Positions 18,890-27,867 of a DNA stretch of 45,615 bases are shown piece by piece (the stretch's first letter is position 1; each line of letters begins with the position of its first letter). The notes under the pieces were generated by a model, which was given only the letters and a program-made list of their open reading frames with translations, ran no database searches and was not told the DNA's origin. The translations under genes and the position numbers were made by a program. Where the stretch lies: contig PNAH01000005.1 in assembly GCA_003170315.1 (NCBI GenBank), positions 1 through 45,615 on the forward strand, read 5' to 3'. Source of the stretch: Acidimicrobiaceae bacterium (GTDB taxonomy: Bacteria; Actinomycetota; Acidimicrobiia; Acidimicrobiales; RAAP-2).

Positions 18890-19140
18890 GGGCTGCGAGT
18901 GCTGACCTGGTCTTTTACCCCACACTTGCCTGCAGCGGTGTCCGTGGGTTACGCCGGCAGCACGGGGCTCTCCGGCGAGGCAACCACACACTTCACCGGC
19001 TCGCCCGATGACCGCTCTGGCCACCGGGAGGCAGGACTTACTTCTAAACCGCGCCATGCTCAGCGTCGACAAGACGCCTTACGTGGGTCGTTTCGCCCGC
19101 GACTGGCATCGACTTTCAACCACAGAACCACTCGCAGCCC
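18890..19140 (-). ncRNA. Candidate structured RNA upstream of secA (possibly raiA-motif type)
   Basis: A 251-nt segment closed by a perfect 11-bp helix: GGGCTGCGAGT at its 5' end (19140-19130) pairs with ACTCGCAGCCC at 18900-18890. Nested helices can be drawn by eye: 19077-19073 with 19067-19063 (a 5-bp hairpin); 19035-19031 and 19016-19011 both pairing with the continuous strand 18939-18929; 19005-19000 with 18979-18974; 18965-18961 with 18946-18942; and perhaps 19087-19083 with 18923-18919. A TAACAT box lies 7 nt before the first base of the closing helix. No protein frame fits. In actinobacteria the raiA/hpf gene often precedes secA, and a structured raiA-motif RNA is known near raiA genes; the identity here is inference. 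It may be free-standing or part of the secA leader. Confidence 0.6.
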
Positions 19141-19147
19141 AGTGACC

Positions 19148-19153
19148 ATGTTA
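19148..19153 (-). promoter_or_regulatory. Putative -10 box (TAACAT) for the RNA upstream of secA
   Basis: TAACAT on the minus strand, followed by GGTCACT and then by the first G of the RNA's closing helix at 19140. The spacing equals that of the presumed leaderless genes in this window. It lies immediately after the stop codon of the glycosyltransferase gene. Confidence 0.55.
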
Positions 19154-19166
19154 GGCGGTGGTGCCC

Positions 19167-20006
19167 TCAGGTCGTAGGTCGGATGACCAGAACGACACAG
19201 AGTCGAAGTCCCAGCACCAAGGTCGCAATCGGCGCCAGGACCCGCCGCCAGCCGCTCGCGGTCTGCCACTCGAAGCGCATGGCGCTGCGGTGATGGGCGA
19301 TCAACATCGCTCGAGAAACCCTCGCGCGCGACACGCCTTCAATATGCGTGACCAGGGCGTCGGGCGTCGCAGCGATGTCGTGCCCGCGCTCGCGCATCTG
19401 CCAGCACAGCGCCATATCTTCGACGAACATGAAGTAGCGCTCGTCGAAACCGCCGACCTCTTCGAAACGGTCCCGTCGCGCCAAAAAGAAGGCGCCCGAG
19501 ACCCAGTCCACCGACCCGTCCTTGCGGGGCGATTTATAGCGACGCGTGAATGGGTTCCCGGGCCAGAGCGGCGCCAGCAACGCGTGCAGACCGGCGAGCC
19601 AGAAGTTTGGGAAGACGCGTTGCGAGGGATAGACGCTTCCGTCGGGCCGCACGATCTGAGGACCGACGATGGCGACGTTGGGATGTTGGTCGAGGTATTC
19701 GACCAGTGCGGCCACGGCGCCTTCGTGCACCACGACGTCGGGATTGGAGACCAGGAGGTAGCGACGAACCGGCGCCGCGGCCACGCCGCGATTCGCGCCG
19801 CGTCCGTAACCCAGGTTCAACTTGGGCACGACCAGCACGACGTGTTGGCCGGAGAGCGCCGGCAGCGTCGAACCCTCCTCGCCGTTTTCGACGACGACGA
19901 TGTCGGTGACGCCGTTGGCGTGTAGTGAGTCGACGCAGTCGTCCAGCGCTTGGCCGGCGTGAAAGTCGACGATGACCGCGGCGACGTCCGTCGCGACCTC
20001 ACTCAT
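19167..20006 (-). CDS. Family 2 glycosyltransferase, WbbL-like rhamnosyltransferase
   Basis: A 279-residue GT-A fold glycosyltransferase. It begins with AAVIVDFHAGQALDDCVDSL, and has NLGYGRGANRGV near 64, SNPDVV near 87 and the acceptor-side VSGAFFLARRDRFEEVGGFDERYFMFVEDMALCW region near 170-200 (landmarks SGAFF and FMFVED). This resembles WbbL, which adds rhamnose from dTDP-rhamnose to decaprenyl-diphosphate-GlcNAc. The preceding rmlD, coupled by an ATGA overlap, supports a rhamnosyl donor; mycobacteria have the same rmlD-wbbL order. A hydrophobic C-terminal segment may touch the membrane. The acceptor in this organism is unknown. Confidence 0.8.
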   Translation of the reverse strand: MSEVATDVAAVIVDFHAGQALDDCVDSLHANGVTDIVVVENGEEGSTLPALSGQHVVLVVPKLNLGYGRGANRGVAAAPVRRYLLVSNPDVVVHEGAVAALVEYLDQHPNVAIVGPQIVRPDGSVYPSQRVFPNFWLAGLHALLAPLWPGNPFTRRYKSPRKDGSVDWVSGAFFLARRDRFEEVGGFDERYFMFVEDMALCWQMRERGHDIAATPDALVTHIEGVSRARVSRAMLIAHHRSAMRFEWQTASGWRRVLAPIATLVLGLRLCVVLVIRPTT

Positions 20007-20929
20007 CGATTGGCCCCCCGCGACCTGCGGTCTCGAATCAAGCGAGTGAGCCCGTCACGCCAATCGGGCAGCGCTGACCACGCCGACGCGAACTTGTCGA
20101 TCGACAGATCACTGCGAATCGGTCGAGTGGCGAGCGGCGCCGGGTCCAGGTCGGTCGTCGCGATCGCCGTGGCGAACCCGTCGTGGCGACCGAGAATCTC
20201 TCCGATGTAGGCGGCCACGTCGAACCACGTCGTTGTGCCGGAATTGGCCACGTGCCACAGTCCGCCCGGCCGTTCGCGCACCAGCGTTGCCAGAACGCGC
20301 GCCAGGTCACTCGCGACAGTGACGGTGCCGGTCTGGTCGCTCACGAATCGAACCGACTGGCCCGAAGAAGCGCGATCGGCGATAACGTGCGCGACGTTCT
20401 TGCCGCGCACCCCCATCACCCACGACGTGCGCACGACGGTGTCGTCACTCGAACAGAGCAACTCTCCGGCGCGCTTCGACGCGCCGTAAACATTGAGAGG
20501 ATTGGTGGCGTCATCTTCCACGTAGGCGCCACCTTTGTTGCCGTCAAAAACGTAGTCCGTCGAGATGGCAATCAAGTGTGCGCCGTTCTCATGAGCGGCG
20601 AGCGACATCGACTCGGTGCCCGCGCCGTTCACGGCGAAACACTCGGACTCCTCCGTTTGGGCGCGGTCGACCGCCGTATAGGCGGCCAGATGCACGATGA
20701 CGTCCGGGCGCGCCGCTCGGACCGCTCGATGCACCGCGTCGCGATCAGCGACGTCGAGTTCGTGTCGGGTGAGAGCCAGGACGTCGAACTCGCCCGACGG
20801 AATCGATCGTTGGTCCGGTTGGAACGACCGGTCGCCCCCCGGCGGAATCACCCCTTCCAGCACGTCGAGGAGATCGACGCCCACCTGACCGGCCGCGCCG
20901 GTCACCATGACGCGCGTCGCGCGACTCAC
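20003..20929 (-). CDS. rmlD: dTDP-4-dehydrorhamnose reductase RmlD
   Basis: A 308-residue extended short-chain dehydrogenase that performs the last step of dTDP-L-rhamnose synthesis. It has the nucleotide-binding TGAAGQVG near residue 10, HLAAYTAVDRAQTEE near 80, STDYVFDG near 122 and the catalytic YGASK near 150. It lies between birA and the glycosyltransferase with 4-nt ATGA overlaps on both sides, so the three genes form one operon. rmlA, rmlB and rmlC are not in the window. Confidence 0.93.
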   Translation of the reverse strand: MSRATRVMVTGAAGQVGVDLLDVLEGVIPPGGDRSFQPDQRSIPSGEFDVLALTRHELDVADRDAVHRAVRAARPDVIVHLAAYTAVDRAQTEESECFAVNGAGTESMSLAAHENGAHLIAISTDYVFDGNKGGAYVEDDATNPLNVYGASKRAGELLCSSDDTVVRTSWVMGVRGKNVAHVIADRASSGQSVRFVSDQTGTVTVASDLARVLATLVRERPGGLWHVANSGTTTWFDVAAYIGEILGRHDGFATAIATTDLDPAPLATRPIRSDLSIDKFASAWSALPDWRDGLTRLIRDRRSRGANR

Positions 20930-21678
20930 GACTGTTCTGCTTCGTGAGCTCGCAGGTGCACGACGTCACCGACCGTGACCGACACTTCATCCTCATCCAC
21001 CAAGACGATGAGCTGTCCGACCTCGTCGACCGACTTCGCGCGACCGACGATTACGTCGTTCGCGCGTTGCACGCGAACCATCTGGCCCAACGTCACCAAC
21101 GCGCGCCGATACTCATCGCGCAGGCTCGCCTGACCATCGGCGCTGTCCAACAACGCACGACGAGCTTCGAGTTCATCCAGCAGAATGTCGAGCAGAGCCG
21201 GCGGGGTGATCGTGACGCCCGATTCGTCGCGCACACTGGTCGACACGACATTCGCCGGTCCCCGGTGCGTGAGATTGACGCCGATACCCACGACCACGGC
21301 CAACCGCTCGTCGACGGACACGATCTCTGCGAGGAGTCCCGCGATCTTCGCGTCGCCGACGATCAAGTCATTGGGCCATTTGAGCGCCGGTCGCACGCCG
21401 CTCAGTCGCACCAGGGCCGCGCGCGCCGCGAGGGCGACGCAGGCGACGACGAGTTGGAGCTGGTCCGGTGCGAGGTCCGGTCGCAGCAGGATCGAGCACA
21501 ACAACGACGCTCCAGGAGGCGACTCCCACTGACGATCCAGTCGTCCGCGCCCGGCGCTCTGGAAGTCCGCGAACGCCACGAGGCCCTCGGGGGCGCCCTC
21601 GAGCGCCCGTTCGGCCAACCAGGTGTTGGTGGAGTCGATCACGTCGAAGTGTTCGATACGCCAGACGATTGAACTCAC
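20926..21678 (-). CDS. birA: Biotin--[acetyl-CoA-carboxylase] ligase BirA (class I)
   Basis: A 250-residue biotin protein ligase without an N-terminal DNA-binding domain, so it should attach biotin but not repress transcription. It shows DSTNTW near 14, the biotinyl-AMP loop GRGRLDRQWESPPGASL near 43 and KWPNDLIVGDAKIAGLLAEI near 97. It is divergent from the biotin-dependent carboxylase gene, whose EAMKME site is its natural substrate. The GTG start lies 6 nt after a TAGAGT box. Confidence 0.94.
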   Translation of the reverse strand: MSSIVWRIEHFDVIDSTNTWLAERALEGAPEGLVAFADFQSAGRGRLDRQWESPPGASLLCSILLRPDLAPDQLQLVVACVALAARAALVRLSGVRPALKWPNDLIVGDAKIAGLLAEIVSVDERLAVVVGIGVNLTHRGPANVVSTSVRDESGVTITPPALLDILLDELEARRALLDSADGQASLRDEYRRALVTLGQMVRVQRANDVIVGRAKSVDEVGQLIVLVDEDEVSVTVGDVVHLRAHEAEQS

Positions 21679-21684
21679 AAGGAA

Positions 21685-21690
21685 ACTCTA
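21685..21690 (-). promoter_or_regulatory. Putative -10 box (TAGAGT) for birA-rmlD-glycosyltransferase
   Basis: TAGAGT on the minus strand ends 6 nt before the birA GTG at 21678. A divergent TAGAAA-like box near 21710 could serve the carboxylase gene, which has an SD-containing leader. Confidence 0.5.
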
Positions 21691-21741
21691 GAGTTTCGAG
21701 AGCGAGTGGTAGAAAATTACAGGTCCGCTACGGAGGTTTGC

Positions 21742-23493
21742 GTGTTACAGAAAGTCCTGATCGCCAATCGCGGCGAGATCGCGGTGCGCGTCATGCGCAC
21801 CTGTCGAGAGATGGGCATCGCCACCGTCGCCGTCTACTCCGATCTCGATCGCAACGCGCTGCACGTGCGACTGGCCGACGAGGCGTACGCCTTGGGGGGC
21901 CAGAGTGCGGCCGAGAGCTACCTCAACACCGAGGCGATCCTCGACGTGATCCATCGATCGGGCGCGGACGCAGTCCACCCCGGGTACGGCTTCTTTTCGG
22001 AGAATACGGAGTTCGCGCGGGCCATCACTTCACGCGGGGTCACCTTCATCGGTCCCCCGCCCGAGGCGATCGAAGTCATGGGTGACAAGATCTCGAGTCG
22101 ACTCGCGGCCGCCAAGGTCGGTGTCGAGGGCGTGCCCGGTCGAAGCGATGCATTGAAGAACGCCAAAGAAGTCGTGAAGTTCGGCAACGAATTCGGCTGG
22201 CCGGTCGCCGTCAAGGCCGCCTACGGCGGCGGTGGGCGTGGCATGAAGGTCGTGAACTCCGCGGACGAGGCGCCGACGGCGTTGGAGAGCGCGCAACGCG
22301 AAGCCCAGAGTTATTTCGGTCGGCCCGAGTGTTACGTCGAGCGCTTTCTCACCCGGCCCCGTCACATCGAGATGCAGGTCCTCGCCGACGCCCACGGCAC
22401 CACGCTCTGGCTCGGCGAGCGTGATTGCTCGGCCCAACGACGGCATCAGAAGCTCATCGAGGAGTCACCGGCGCCGAACTTCCCCGACGACCTGCGTCGC
22501 GCCATGGGCGAAGCGGCGGTGAAGGTCTCGAGGGCCTGCGGCTACGTCAACGCCGGGACCGTCGAGTTCCTCTACCAAGACGGCGCGTTCTTCTTCTTGG
22601 AGATGAATACGCGTCTTCAGGTCGAGCATCCGGTGACCGAGTTGGTCACCGGTCTGGACCTCGTCGAGTGGCAACTGCGCATCGCCGCGGGCGAAGCATT
22701 GAACTTCACGCAAGACGAGGTTCGTCGCGAGGGCCACGCGATCGAAGTTCGCATCAACGCCGAAGACCCCGCCGGCGGCAAGTTCATCCCCACCCCGGGC
22801 ACGATCACCCGATTCGATCAGCCGTCCGGTCCGGGGGTGCGACTCGACGCCGGATACGGTGCCGGTGACACGATCTCGCAGTACTACGACAACTTGATCG
22901 CGAAACTTATCGTCTGGGGACCGGACCGCGAGCGAGCTCGTCGTCGGATGTTGCGTGCCATCGAAGAGATCACGATCGAAGGGGTCGCCACGACGTTGGC
23001 GGCCGACATCGTGATACTCACCGACGAGCGGTTCGTCCAGGGCACGCACTCCACGAACTGGGTCGAGAGTGAACTCGACCTCACGACCTTGCCCGAAGTC
23101 GTCACCGCCGCCGTCTCGGTCGGCGAGGGTCAGGTCCGCAAAGACGTCACCGCCGAGGTGAACGGACGGCGCGTCACGGTCGCGCTGTGGGTGCCGGAGT
23201 TCGACGACGGGTTGCCCCGGGCCCAAAGCACCGCCGCCAAACCGCGTCGGCAGCACCACGCGGGCGTCTTAGGCAGCGGCTCGGCCAGTGTCATCGTCCC
23301 CATGCAGGGGACGATCGTGAAAGTGAACGTCGAGGTCGGTCAAGAGGTCGAAGCCGGCGACACGGTCGTAGTTCTCGAAGCGATGAAGATGGAGAACTCG
23401 GTGAACGCCGAGAAGTCCGGCGTCGTCGTGTCGATCAACGTGGCGGCCGGTGATTCGGTCAGCGCCGGCGACACCGTGGTGGTGGTCGAATGA
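21742..23493 (+). CDS. Acyl-CoA carboxylase alpha subunit (biotin carboxylase plus biotin carrier)
   Basis: A 583-residue fusion of biotin carboxylase and biotin carboxyl carrier domains, as in actinobacterial AccA/PccA. It has the N-terminal VLIANRGEIAVRVMRT, the ATP-grasp glycine loop AAYGGGGRGMKVV (~165), the EMNTRLQVEHPVTE signature (~290) and a C-terminal biotinyl domain with EAMKME (lysine ~548). It carboxylates biotin for a separate carboxyltransferase beta subunit, which is not in the window; the substrate could be acetyl-CoA or propionyl-CoA. GTG 21742 is chosen because GGAGG lies 5 nt upstream and it gives the usual N-terminus. The next gene overlaps by 4 nt. Confidence 0.93.
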   Translation: MLQKVLIANRGEIAVRVMRTCREMGIATVAVYSDLDRNALHVRLADEAYALGGQSAAESYLNTEAILDVIHRSGADAVHPGYGFFSENTEFARAITSRGVTFIGPPPEAIEVMGDKISSRLAAAKVGVEGVPGRSDALKNAKEVVKFGNEFGWPVAVKAAYGGGGRGMKVVNSADEAPTALESAQREAQSYFGRPECYVERFLTRPRHIEMQVLADAHGTTLWLGERDCSAQRRHQKLIEESPAPNFPDDLRRAMGEAAVKVSRACGYVNAGTVEFLYQDGAFFFLEMNTRLQVEHPVTELVTGLDLVEWQLRIAAGEALNFTQDEVRREGHAIEVRINAEDPAGGKFIPTPGTITRFDQPSGPGVRLDAGYGAGDTISQYYDNLIAKLIVWGPDRERARRRMLRAIEEITIEGVATTLAADIVILTDERFVQGTHSTNWVESELDLTTLPEVVTAAVSVGEGQVRKDVTAEVNGRRVTVALWVPEFDDGLPRAQSTAAKPRRQHHAGVLGSGSASVIVPMQGTIVKVNVEVGQEVEAGDTVVVLEAMKMENSVNAEKSGVVVSINVAAGDSVSAGDTVVVVE

Positions 23494-24647
23494 GCGCCCG
23501 CGAAGTCGCCGCCAACGCGATCCAGCGGCAGGGCGACGCCCTGGTGGAACTGAGTCATTTCGTTCACGCGCACCCGGAACTCGGTTACGTGGAGTTTGAA
23601 AGTTCCGGGGCCGTCGCCGCATTGGCCGAACGGGCGGGCTTTCGCGTCGAGCGCGGCGTCGCCGAACTGCCGACCGCCTTTCGCGCCACCATGGGTGACG
23701 GCGATCTGAACATCGTGTACTGCGCGGAGTTTGACGCGCTGCCCGGTGTCGGCCACGCCTGTGGACACAACATCATCGCCGCGTCGTCCCTGGGAGCGGC
23801 CATCGGACTCGGGGCCGTCGCCGACGAACTGAACCTCACCGTCACGCTGCTCGGAACGCCGTCGGAAGAGGGCGGCGGCGGCAAGATCGACCTCATCAAC
23901 GCCGGCTACTTCGATGACGTGCACGCCGCCATGATGATTCACCCCTTTCCCACCGAACGACTCGACGCACTCTGTCTCGCGGTCGATCATTTCGACGTCA
24001 CCTACGAAGGAAAGGAGGCGCACGCCGCGGCAGCGCCCTGGGTCGGCGTGAACGCCCTCGACGCCCTGACGATCGCTCAAGTGGCGATCGGCCTCTTGCG
24101 TCAGCAGTTGCGCCCGGGCGATCTCGTCCACGGCATCGTCCTCGAAGGCGGATCGGCGGCCAATATCATCCCGAGTCGCGCGACCGGGCGTTTCATGGCG
24201 CGTTCGCTCACGAGCGATCGACTGGCGGAGTTGCGAGTTCGGATCAACGCGTGCTTCGAGGCCGGAGCTCTGGCGACCGGTGCCTCGCTACGCATCGAAG
24301 AAATCGGCAGCGCCTTCTCGCACATGGAGTCCGACCCCGACATCCTTTCGCACTACCGCGTCGCCGCCGAAGCATTGGGTCGAAGTTTTGCCCTGGACGA
24401 CGAGGGCTTCGCCCGTCCGGCCATCTCCACCGACATGGCCAACGTCTCGTTGGTGGTGCCCTCGATCCACCCGCTGTTAATGATTCCCACCAACGGTGCC
24501 GTGAACCACCAGCCCGAGTTCACCGCGGCGTGCATTACGCCCGACGCCGATCGAGCGATTCTCGCCGGAGCGATCGCCCTCGCGCACACCGCGATCGGAG
24601 TGGCGAACGACGAAAAGCTGCGCGCGCGACTGATGGCCCGCGGATGA
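23490..24647 (+). CDS. M20 family amidohydrolase (PM20D2/AbgB-like)
   Basis: A 385-residue M20 metallopeptidase-family enzyme. Metal-site motifs: HAHPELGYVEFESS (~27), the YCAEFDALPGVGHACGHN region (~73-90; landmarks FDALPG and HACGHN), PSEEGGGGK (~123) and MMIHPF (~145). A dimerisation domain begins with the HFDVTYEGKEAHAAAAPW segment near 165. Such enzymes hydrolyse N-acyl amino acids or small dipeptides; the substrate is not predictable. The start overlaps the carboxylase stop (ATGA) and its own stop overlaps the next ATG, so it belongs to a three-gene operon. The link to carboxylase function is unclear. Confidence 0.88.
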   Translation: MSAREVAANAIQRQGDALVELSHFVHAHPELGYVEFESSGAVAALAERAGFRVERGVAELPTAFRATMGDGDLNIVYCAEFDALPGVGHACGHNIIAASSLGAAIGLGAVADELNLTVTLLGTPSEEGGGGKIDLINAGYFDDVHAAMMIHPFPTERLDALCLAVDHFDVTYEGKEAHAAAAPWVGVNALDALTIAQVAIGLLRQQLRPGDLVHGIVLEGGSAANIIPSRATGRFMARSLTSDRLAELRVRINACFEAGALATGASLRIEEIGSAFSHMESDPDILSHYRVAAEALGRSFALDDEGFARPAISTDMANVSLVVPSIHPLLMIPTNGAVNHQPEFTAACITPDADRAILAGAIALAHTAIGVANDEKLRARLMARG

Positions 24648-24937
24648 TGCTCGAACACGTCGTGGCGGCGGTGACGCCCGGTCGCGAAGAAGAGTTCGAA
24701 GCGTCCGCGCGCACGGCGTTGCCGATACTCGATTCGGCCGCGGGGTGCTTCGGCGGAGAGTTTCGCCGTCAGGAAGAGGACGGTTCGATCTACCTACTGC
24801 TCATTCGCTGGGAGTCGATCGAAGCGCACATGATGTGGCGCGAGACCGAGGACTTTCAAAGGTGGCGCGCGTTGACGCACCCGTTCTACGTCGAACGACC
24901 CACGGTCACGCACTTCCACGAGCCTCTGATTCCCTAG
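24644..24937 (+). CDS. Small ABM-fold (antibiotic biosynthesis monooxygenase-like) protein
   Basis: A 97-residue ferredoxin-like alpha/beta-barrel protein. It shows [21 protein letters not shown], then [16 protein letters not shown] and a C-terminal [21 protein letters not shown] segment, typical of the ABM/YgiN-type family. Members may be cofactor-free monooxygenases, but many have no known activity. The last gene of the carboxylase operon; it starts at ATG 24644 overlapping the M20 stop, with a second ATG directly after. Its stop shares CTAG with the convergent mutase gene. Confidence 0.8.
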   Translation: MMLEHVVAAVTPGREEEFEASARTALPILDSAAGCFGGEFRRQEEDGSIYLLLIRWESIEAHMMWRETEDFQRWRALTHPFYVERPTVTHFHEPLIP

Positions 24938-26514
24938 TTCGGCGCGTAGACCCCGAACTCAGCGCGCAGAACGTCGGCCACCTCGCCGAGCGTCGCCATT
25001 CGTGACAGGGCCGTCTTCATTGGATTGAGCACGTTCTGCGTTCCGCGTGCGGCCGACCCTAGGTCTTCGAGGGCGGCTCGAACGGCGTCGTTGTCGCGGG
25101 TCGTCTTCAGCAACTTCACGCGGGCGATCTGCGCTCGCTGTTGTTCTTCGTTGATCGGAAAGACGTCGGCCTTGGTCGGGTCGTTCTCTTCGAAACGGTT
25201 CACGCCGACGACGACCTCTTCGCCCCGATCCACGCGACGGGCGAATTCGTAGGCCGCCGACTCGATCTCGTCTTGCATGTAGTGCGACTCGATGGCCGCG
25301 ACGGCCCCGCCGCGAGCGTCGATCGTCTCGATGTACTCGCGCGCCAATCGCTCGACCTCGTTGGTCAACGACTCGACGAAGTAGGAGCCGGCGAGAGGGT
25401 CGACGGTGTCGGCGATGCCCGATTCATAGCCGAGGACCTGCTGGGTTCGCAGCGCGAGCTTGGCCGCTCGCTCGGTCGGGAGTCCCAGCGCCTCGTCGAA
25501 GCCGTTGGTGTGCAGGGACTGCGTGCCGCCGAGCGCAGCCGCTAGGGCCTGAATGGTCGTTCGCACGATGTTGTTCTCGGGCTGCTGGGCCGTCAGCGTC
25601 GATCCGCCGGTTTGCGTGTGGAAGCGGAGCGTCATGGATTTCGCATCGGTGGCCCCGAATCGATCTCGCATGATCGAGGCCCACAAGCGACGCGCGGCGC
25701 GGTACTTGGCGACCTCTTCGAAGAGGTTGTTGTGGGCGTTGAAGAAGAAACTGAGGCGCGGCGCGAAGTCATCCAACCCCAAACCGGCCGCCAACGCCGC
25801 TTCTACGTACGCAATGCCGTTGGCCAGGGTGAAGGCGATCTCTTGCACGGCGGTCGATCCCGCTTCGCGGATGTGGTAGCCCGAGATCGAGATGGTGTTC
25901 CACTGCGTCATTTCTTTGGCGCAGTACGCGAAGGTGTCCACGACGAGACGCATCGACTGACGTGGCGGGTAGATATACGTGCCCCGAGCCACGTACTCCT
26001 TCAAGATGTCGTTCTGGATCGTGCCGCGTAACTGTTCGCCACGCACGCCCTGCTCTTCGCCCACCAACTGATAGAGCAACAACAGGGTCGAGGCGGTCGC
26101 GTTGATCGTCATCGACGTCGTGACCTGATCGAGGGGCAAGTCGGCCAACAGGTCACGCATGTCTTCCAAGGACGAGATGGCGACACCGACCTTGCCCACC
26201 TCGCCCTCGGCGCGCAGGTGGTCGGCGTCGTAGCCCATCTGGGTCGGCAGGTCGAAGGCACACGACAGGCCGGTCTGACCGGCCTCCAAGAGAAACTTGA
26301 ATCGCCGGTTGGTCGCGGAGGCCGTGCCGAAACCGGCGTATTGGCGCATCGTCCACAGTCGGCCCCGGTACATCGTGGGCTGGACGCCTCGGGTGTAGGG
26401 GTACTGCCCCGGGCTCCCCAACTGCGTCGCGGCGTCGAAGCCTTCGAGGTCAGTGTCGTCATAGACCGGCTGGACGACAATCCCCGAATCCGTACGGCGC
26501 TCGTCTGACGTCAC
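24934..26514 (-). CDS. Acyl-CoA mutase large subunit (methylmalonyl-CoA mutase type)
   Basis: A 526-residue TIM-barrel catalytic subunit of the adenosylcobalamin-dependent acyl-CoA mutases, without the B12-binding domain, so a separate small subunit is required and is not in the window. Motifs: [20 protein letters not shown] (~40), QYAGFG following it, [20 protein letters not shown] (~165) and [20 protein letters not shown] (~335). The tyrosine of RQYAGFG and the arginine after KEYVA match the residues that favour methylmalonyl-CoA in characterised mutases (isobutyryl-CoA mutase has Phe and Gln there). Methylmalonyl-CoA is therefore the likeliest substrate, though Gln replaces the usual Tyr before PTMY. 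The GTG start lies 7 nt after a TATCGT box. Confidence 0.88.
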   Translation of the reverse strand: MTSDERRTDSGIVVQPVYDDTDLEGFDAATQLGSPGQYPYTRGVQPTMYRGRLWTMRQYAGFGTASATNRRFKFLLEAGQTGLSCAFDLPTQMGYDADHLRAEGEVGKVGVAISSLEDMRDLLADLPLDQVTTSMTINATASTLLLLYQLVGEEQGVRGEQLRGTIQNDILKEYVARGTYIYPPRQSMRLVVDTFAYCAKEMTQWNTISISGYHIREAGSTAVQEIAFTLANGIAYVEAALAAGLGLDDFAPRLSFFFNAHNNLFEEVAKYRAARRLWASIMRDRFGATDAKSMTLRFHTQTGGSTLTAQQPENNIVRTTIQALAAALGGTQSLHTNGFDEALGLPTERAAKLALRTQQVLGYESGIADTVDPLAGSYFVESLTNEVERLAREYIETIDARGGAVAAIESHYMQDEIESAAYEFARRVDRGEEVVVGVNRFEENDPTKADVFPINEEQQRAQIARVKLLKTTRDNDAVRAALEDLGSAARGTQNVLNPMKTALSRMATLGEVADVLRAEFGVYAPN

Positions 26515-26521
26515 CTTGATA

Positions 26522-26527
26522 ACGATA
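26522..26527 (-). promoter_or_regulatory. Putative -10 box (TATCGT) for the mutase gene
   Basis: TATCGT on the minus strand ends 7 nt before the GTG at 26514. It lies in the 112-bp gap after the rhodanese-ThiF gene. Confidence 0.45.
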
Positions 26528-26626
26528 GGCGCTGGTCTTCGAAGTCCACGAGGGTGCCTCTCGTAAGAAGGTCGGCGATTCGACGCGGAGCACTCACGCC
26601 GAAACTACTGAAACGATGGTGCGGAC

Positions 26627-27790
26627 CTACACCTTGACGGGATGGGGCATGCACAAGTCGTCGTACTCGGCGATCACGATGGGACCGGCGTTCTCGCCGC
26701 AGGCCGGACACGCCGGATCGCGGCGCACCTTGAAGGTGCGAAAACTCTCGTCCATCGAGTCGTAGGTGAGGAGTCGACCAACGAGGGGATCACCTAGTTC
26801 AAGCAGTAACTTGATCGTCTCGATCGCCTGGATCGATCCGACGATGCCCGGCAACACCCCCAGCACGCCCGCCTCGGCGCAACTCGGCGCGAGCTCGGGC
26901 GGCGGCGGCTCGGGGATCATGCAGCGATAACACGGTCCGACGTAGGGACTGAACACGGTGACCTGTCCTTCGAAGCGGAAAATCGAGCCGTGCACGACGG
27001 GAATGTTCTTCACCAGCGCCGCGTCGTTCACGAGGTAACGCGTGGGGAAGTTGTCGGTACCGTCCACGATGACGTCGTAGCCGTCGATGATGTCCAGAAC
27101 GTTGTTGGCGCCCAGTCGTGTGTCGTAGGTGAGCACCTTGACGTCCGGGTTCATCGCGGTGAGGGTCATCTTCGCGCTGTCCACCTTTCGCATGCCGATG
27201 CGGTCGACGTTGTGCAAGATCTGACGTTGCAGGTTGGAGGAGTCGACGACGTCCATGTCGATGATGCCGATCGTCCCGACGCCGGCCGCGGCGAGATACA
27301 GCGCCGCCGGCGAGCCAAGTCCTCCGGCGCCCAGCAGGAGGACCTTCGAATCCAGTAGGCGCATCTGACCCTTCTCGCCCACTTCGGGTAATAAGAGGTG
27401 GCGCTGGTAACGGTTGCGCTGATCGGCCGACAGAACACGCGGCGTGGTCCAGGTGAGTCCTTCGTCCTTCCACTTGTTGAAGCCGCCGATGATCGATACC
27501 ACGTTGGTGTAACCGAGGTCCTGGAGGGTCTTGGTGGCGAAGGCCGAGCGCACGCCACCGGCGCAGTACACGGCAATCGGCGCTTTCTTGTCCGGCAGTC
27601 GGCCCTCGACGGAGAACTCTAGGTTGCCCCGCGGCAAGTGGACCGCGCCGGGTACCGCACCCTGTTCGTACTCTTCGGGTTCGCGTACGTCGAGCAGCGT
27701 GAATTGATCCAGTCGTGCAGCGACGTCGTTCGGGTCGATCTCTTTAATCTCGGCCTTGGCGGCGTTCAGCAGATCTCGAGGCGTGGACAA
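26627..27790 (-). CDS. Rhodanese-ThiF fusion: MoeB/MoeZ-like sulfur-carrier adenylyltransferase
   Basis: A 387-residue two-domain protein. Residues ~15-115 are a rhodanese domain (LLDVREPEEYEQGAVPGA; active loop YCAGGVRS), and ~120-387 are an E1-like ThiF/MoeB domain with QRNRYQRHLLLPEVGEKGQ, the nucleotide loop LLGAGGLGSPAALYLAAAG, a DMDVVDSSNLQRQ segment and zinc pairs CYRC and CPAC. It would adenylate the C-terminus of a ThiS/MoaD/CysO-like carrier and pass sulfur to it for cofactor or cysteine synthesis. The order is the reverse of classic MoeZ/MOCS3, where the rhodanese follows. The TTG start has AAGGAG at a 6-nt spacing, and TAAGAT further upstream may be the promoter. No carrier gene is adjacent. 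Confidence 0.88.
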   Translation of the reverse strand: MSTPRDLLNAAKAEIKEIDPNDVAARLDQFTLLDVREPEEYEQGAVPGAVHLPRGNLEFSVEGRLPDKKAPIAVYCAGGVRSAFATKTLQDLGYTNVVSIIGGFNKWKDEGLTWTTPRVLSADQRNRYQRHLLLPEVGEKGQMRLLDSKVLLLGAGGLGSPAALYLAAAGVGTIGIIDMDVVDSSNLQRQILHNVDRIGMRKVDSAKMTLTAMNPDVKVLTYDTRLGANNVLDIIDGYDVIVDGTDNFPTRYLVNDAALVKNIPVVHGSIFRFEGQVTVFSPYVGPCYRCMIPEPPPPELAPSCAEAGVLGVLPGIVGSIQAIETIKLLLELGDPLVGRLLTYDSMDESFRTFKVRRDPACPACGENAGPIVIAEYDDLCMPHPVKV

Positions 27791-27855
27791 CGTTCGCTCC
27801 TTCTCAGTTTCTAAATCTTACCTGTCCGGTCATCAATCGTGTTCGGACTTCCTGC

Positions 27856-27861
27856 TAAAAC
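27856..27861 (+). promoter_or_regulatory. Putative -10 box (TAAAAC) for the nitroreductase-like gene
   Basis: TAAAAC ends 6 nt before the GTG at 27868. The sixth base departs from TANNNT. Confidence 0.35.
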
Positions 27862-27867
27862 CGACGC

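Noticed and set aside
18890..19140. tmRNA, RNase P RNA or SRP RNA identity for the structured element
   Set aside because: I find no tag-peptide frame with a tRNA-like end, no GAGGAAAGUCC-type RNase P core and no SRP GGAA-tetraloop domain.
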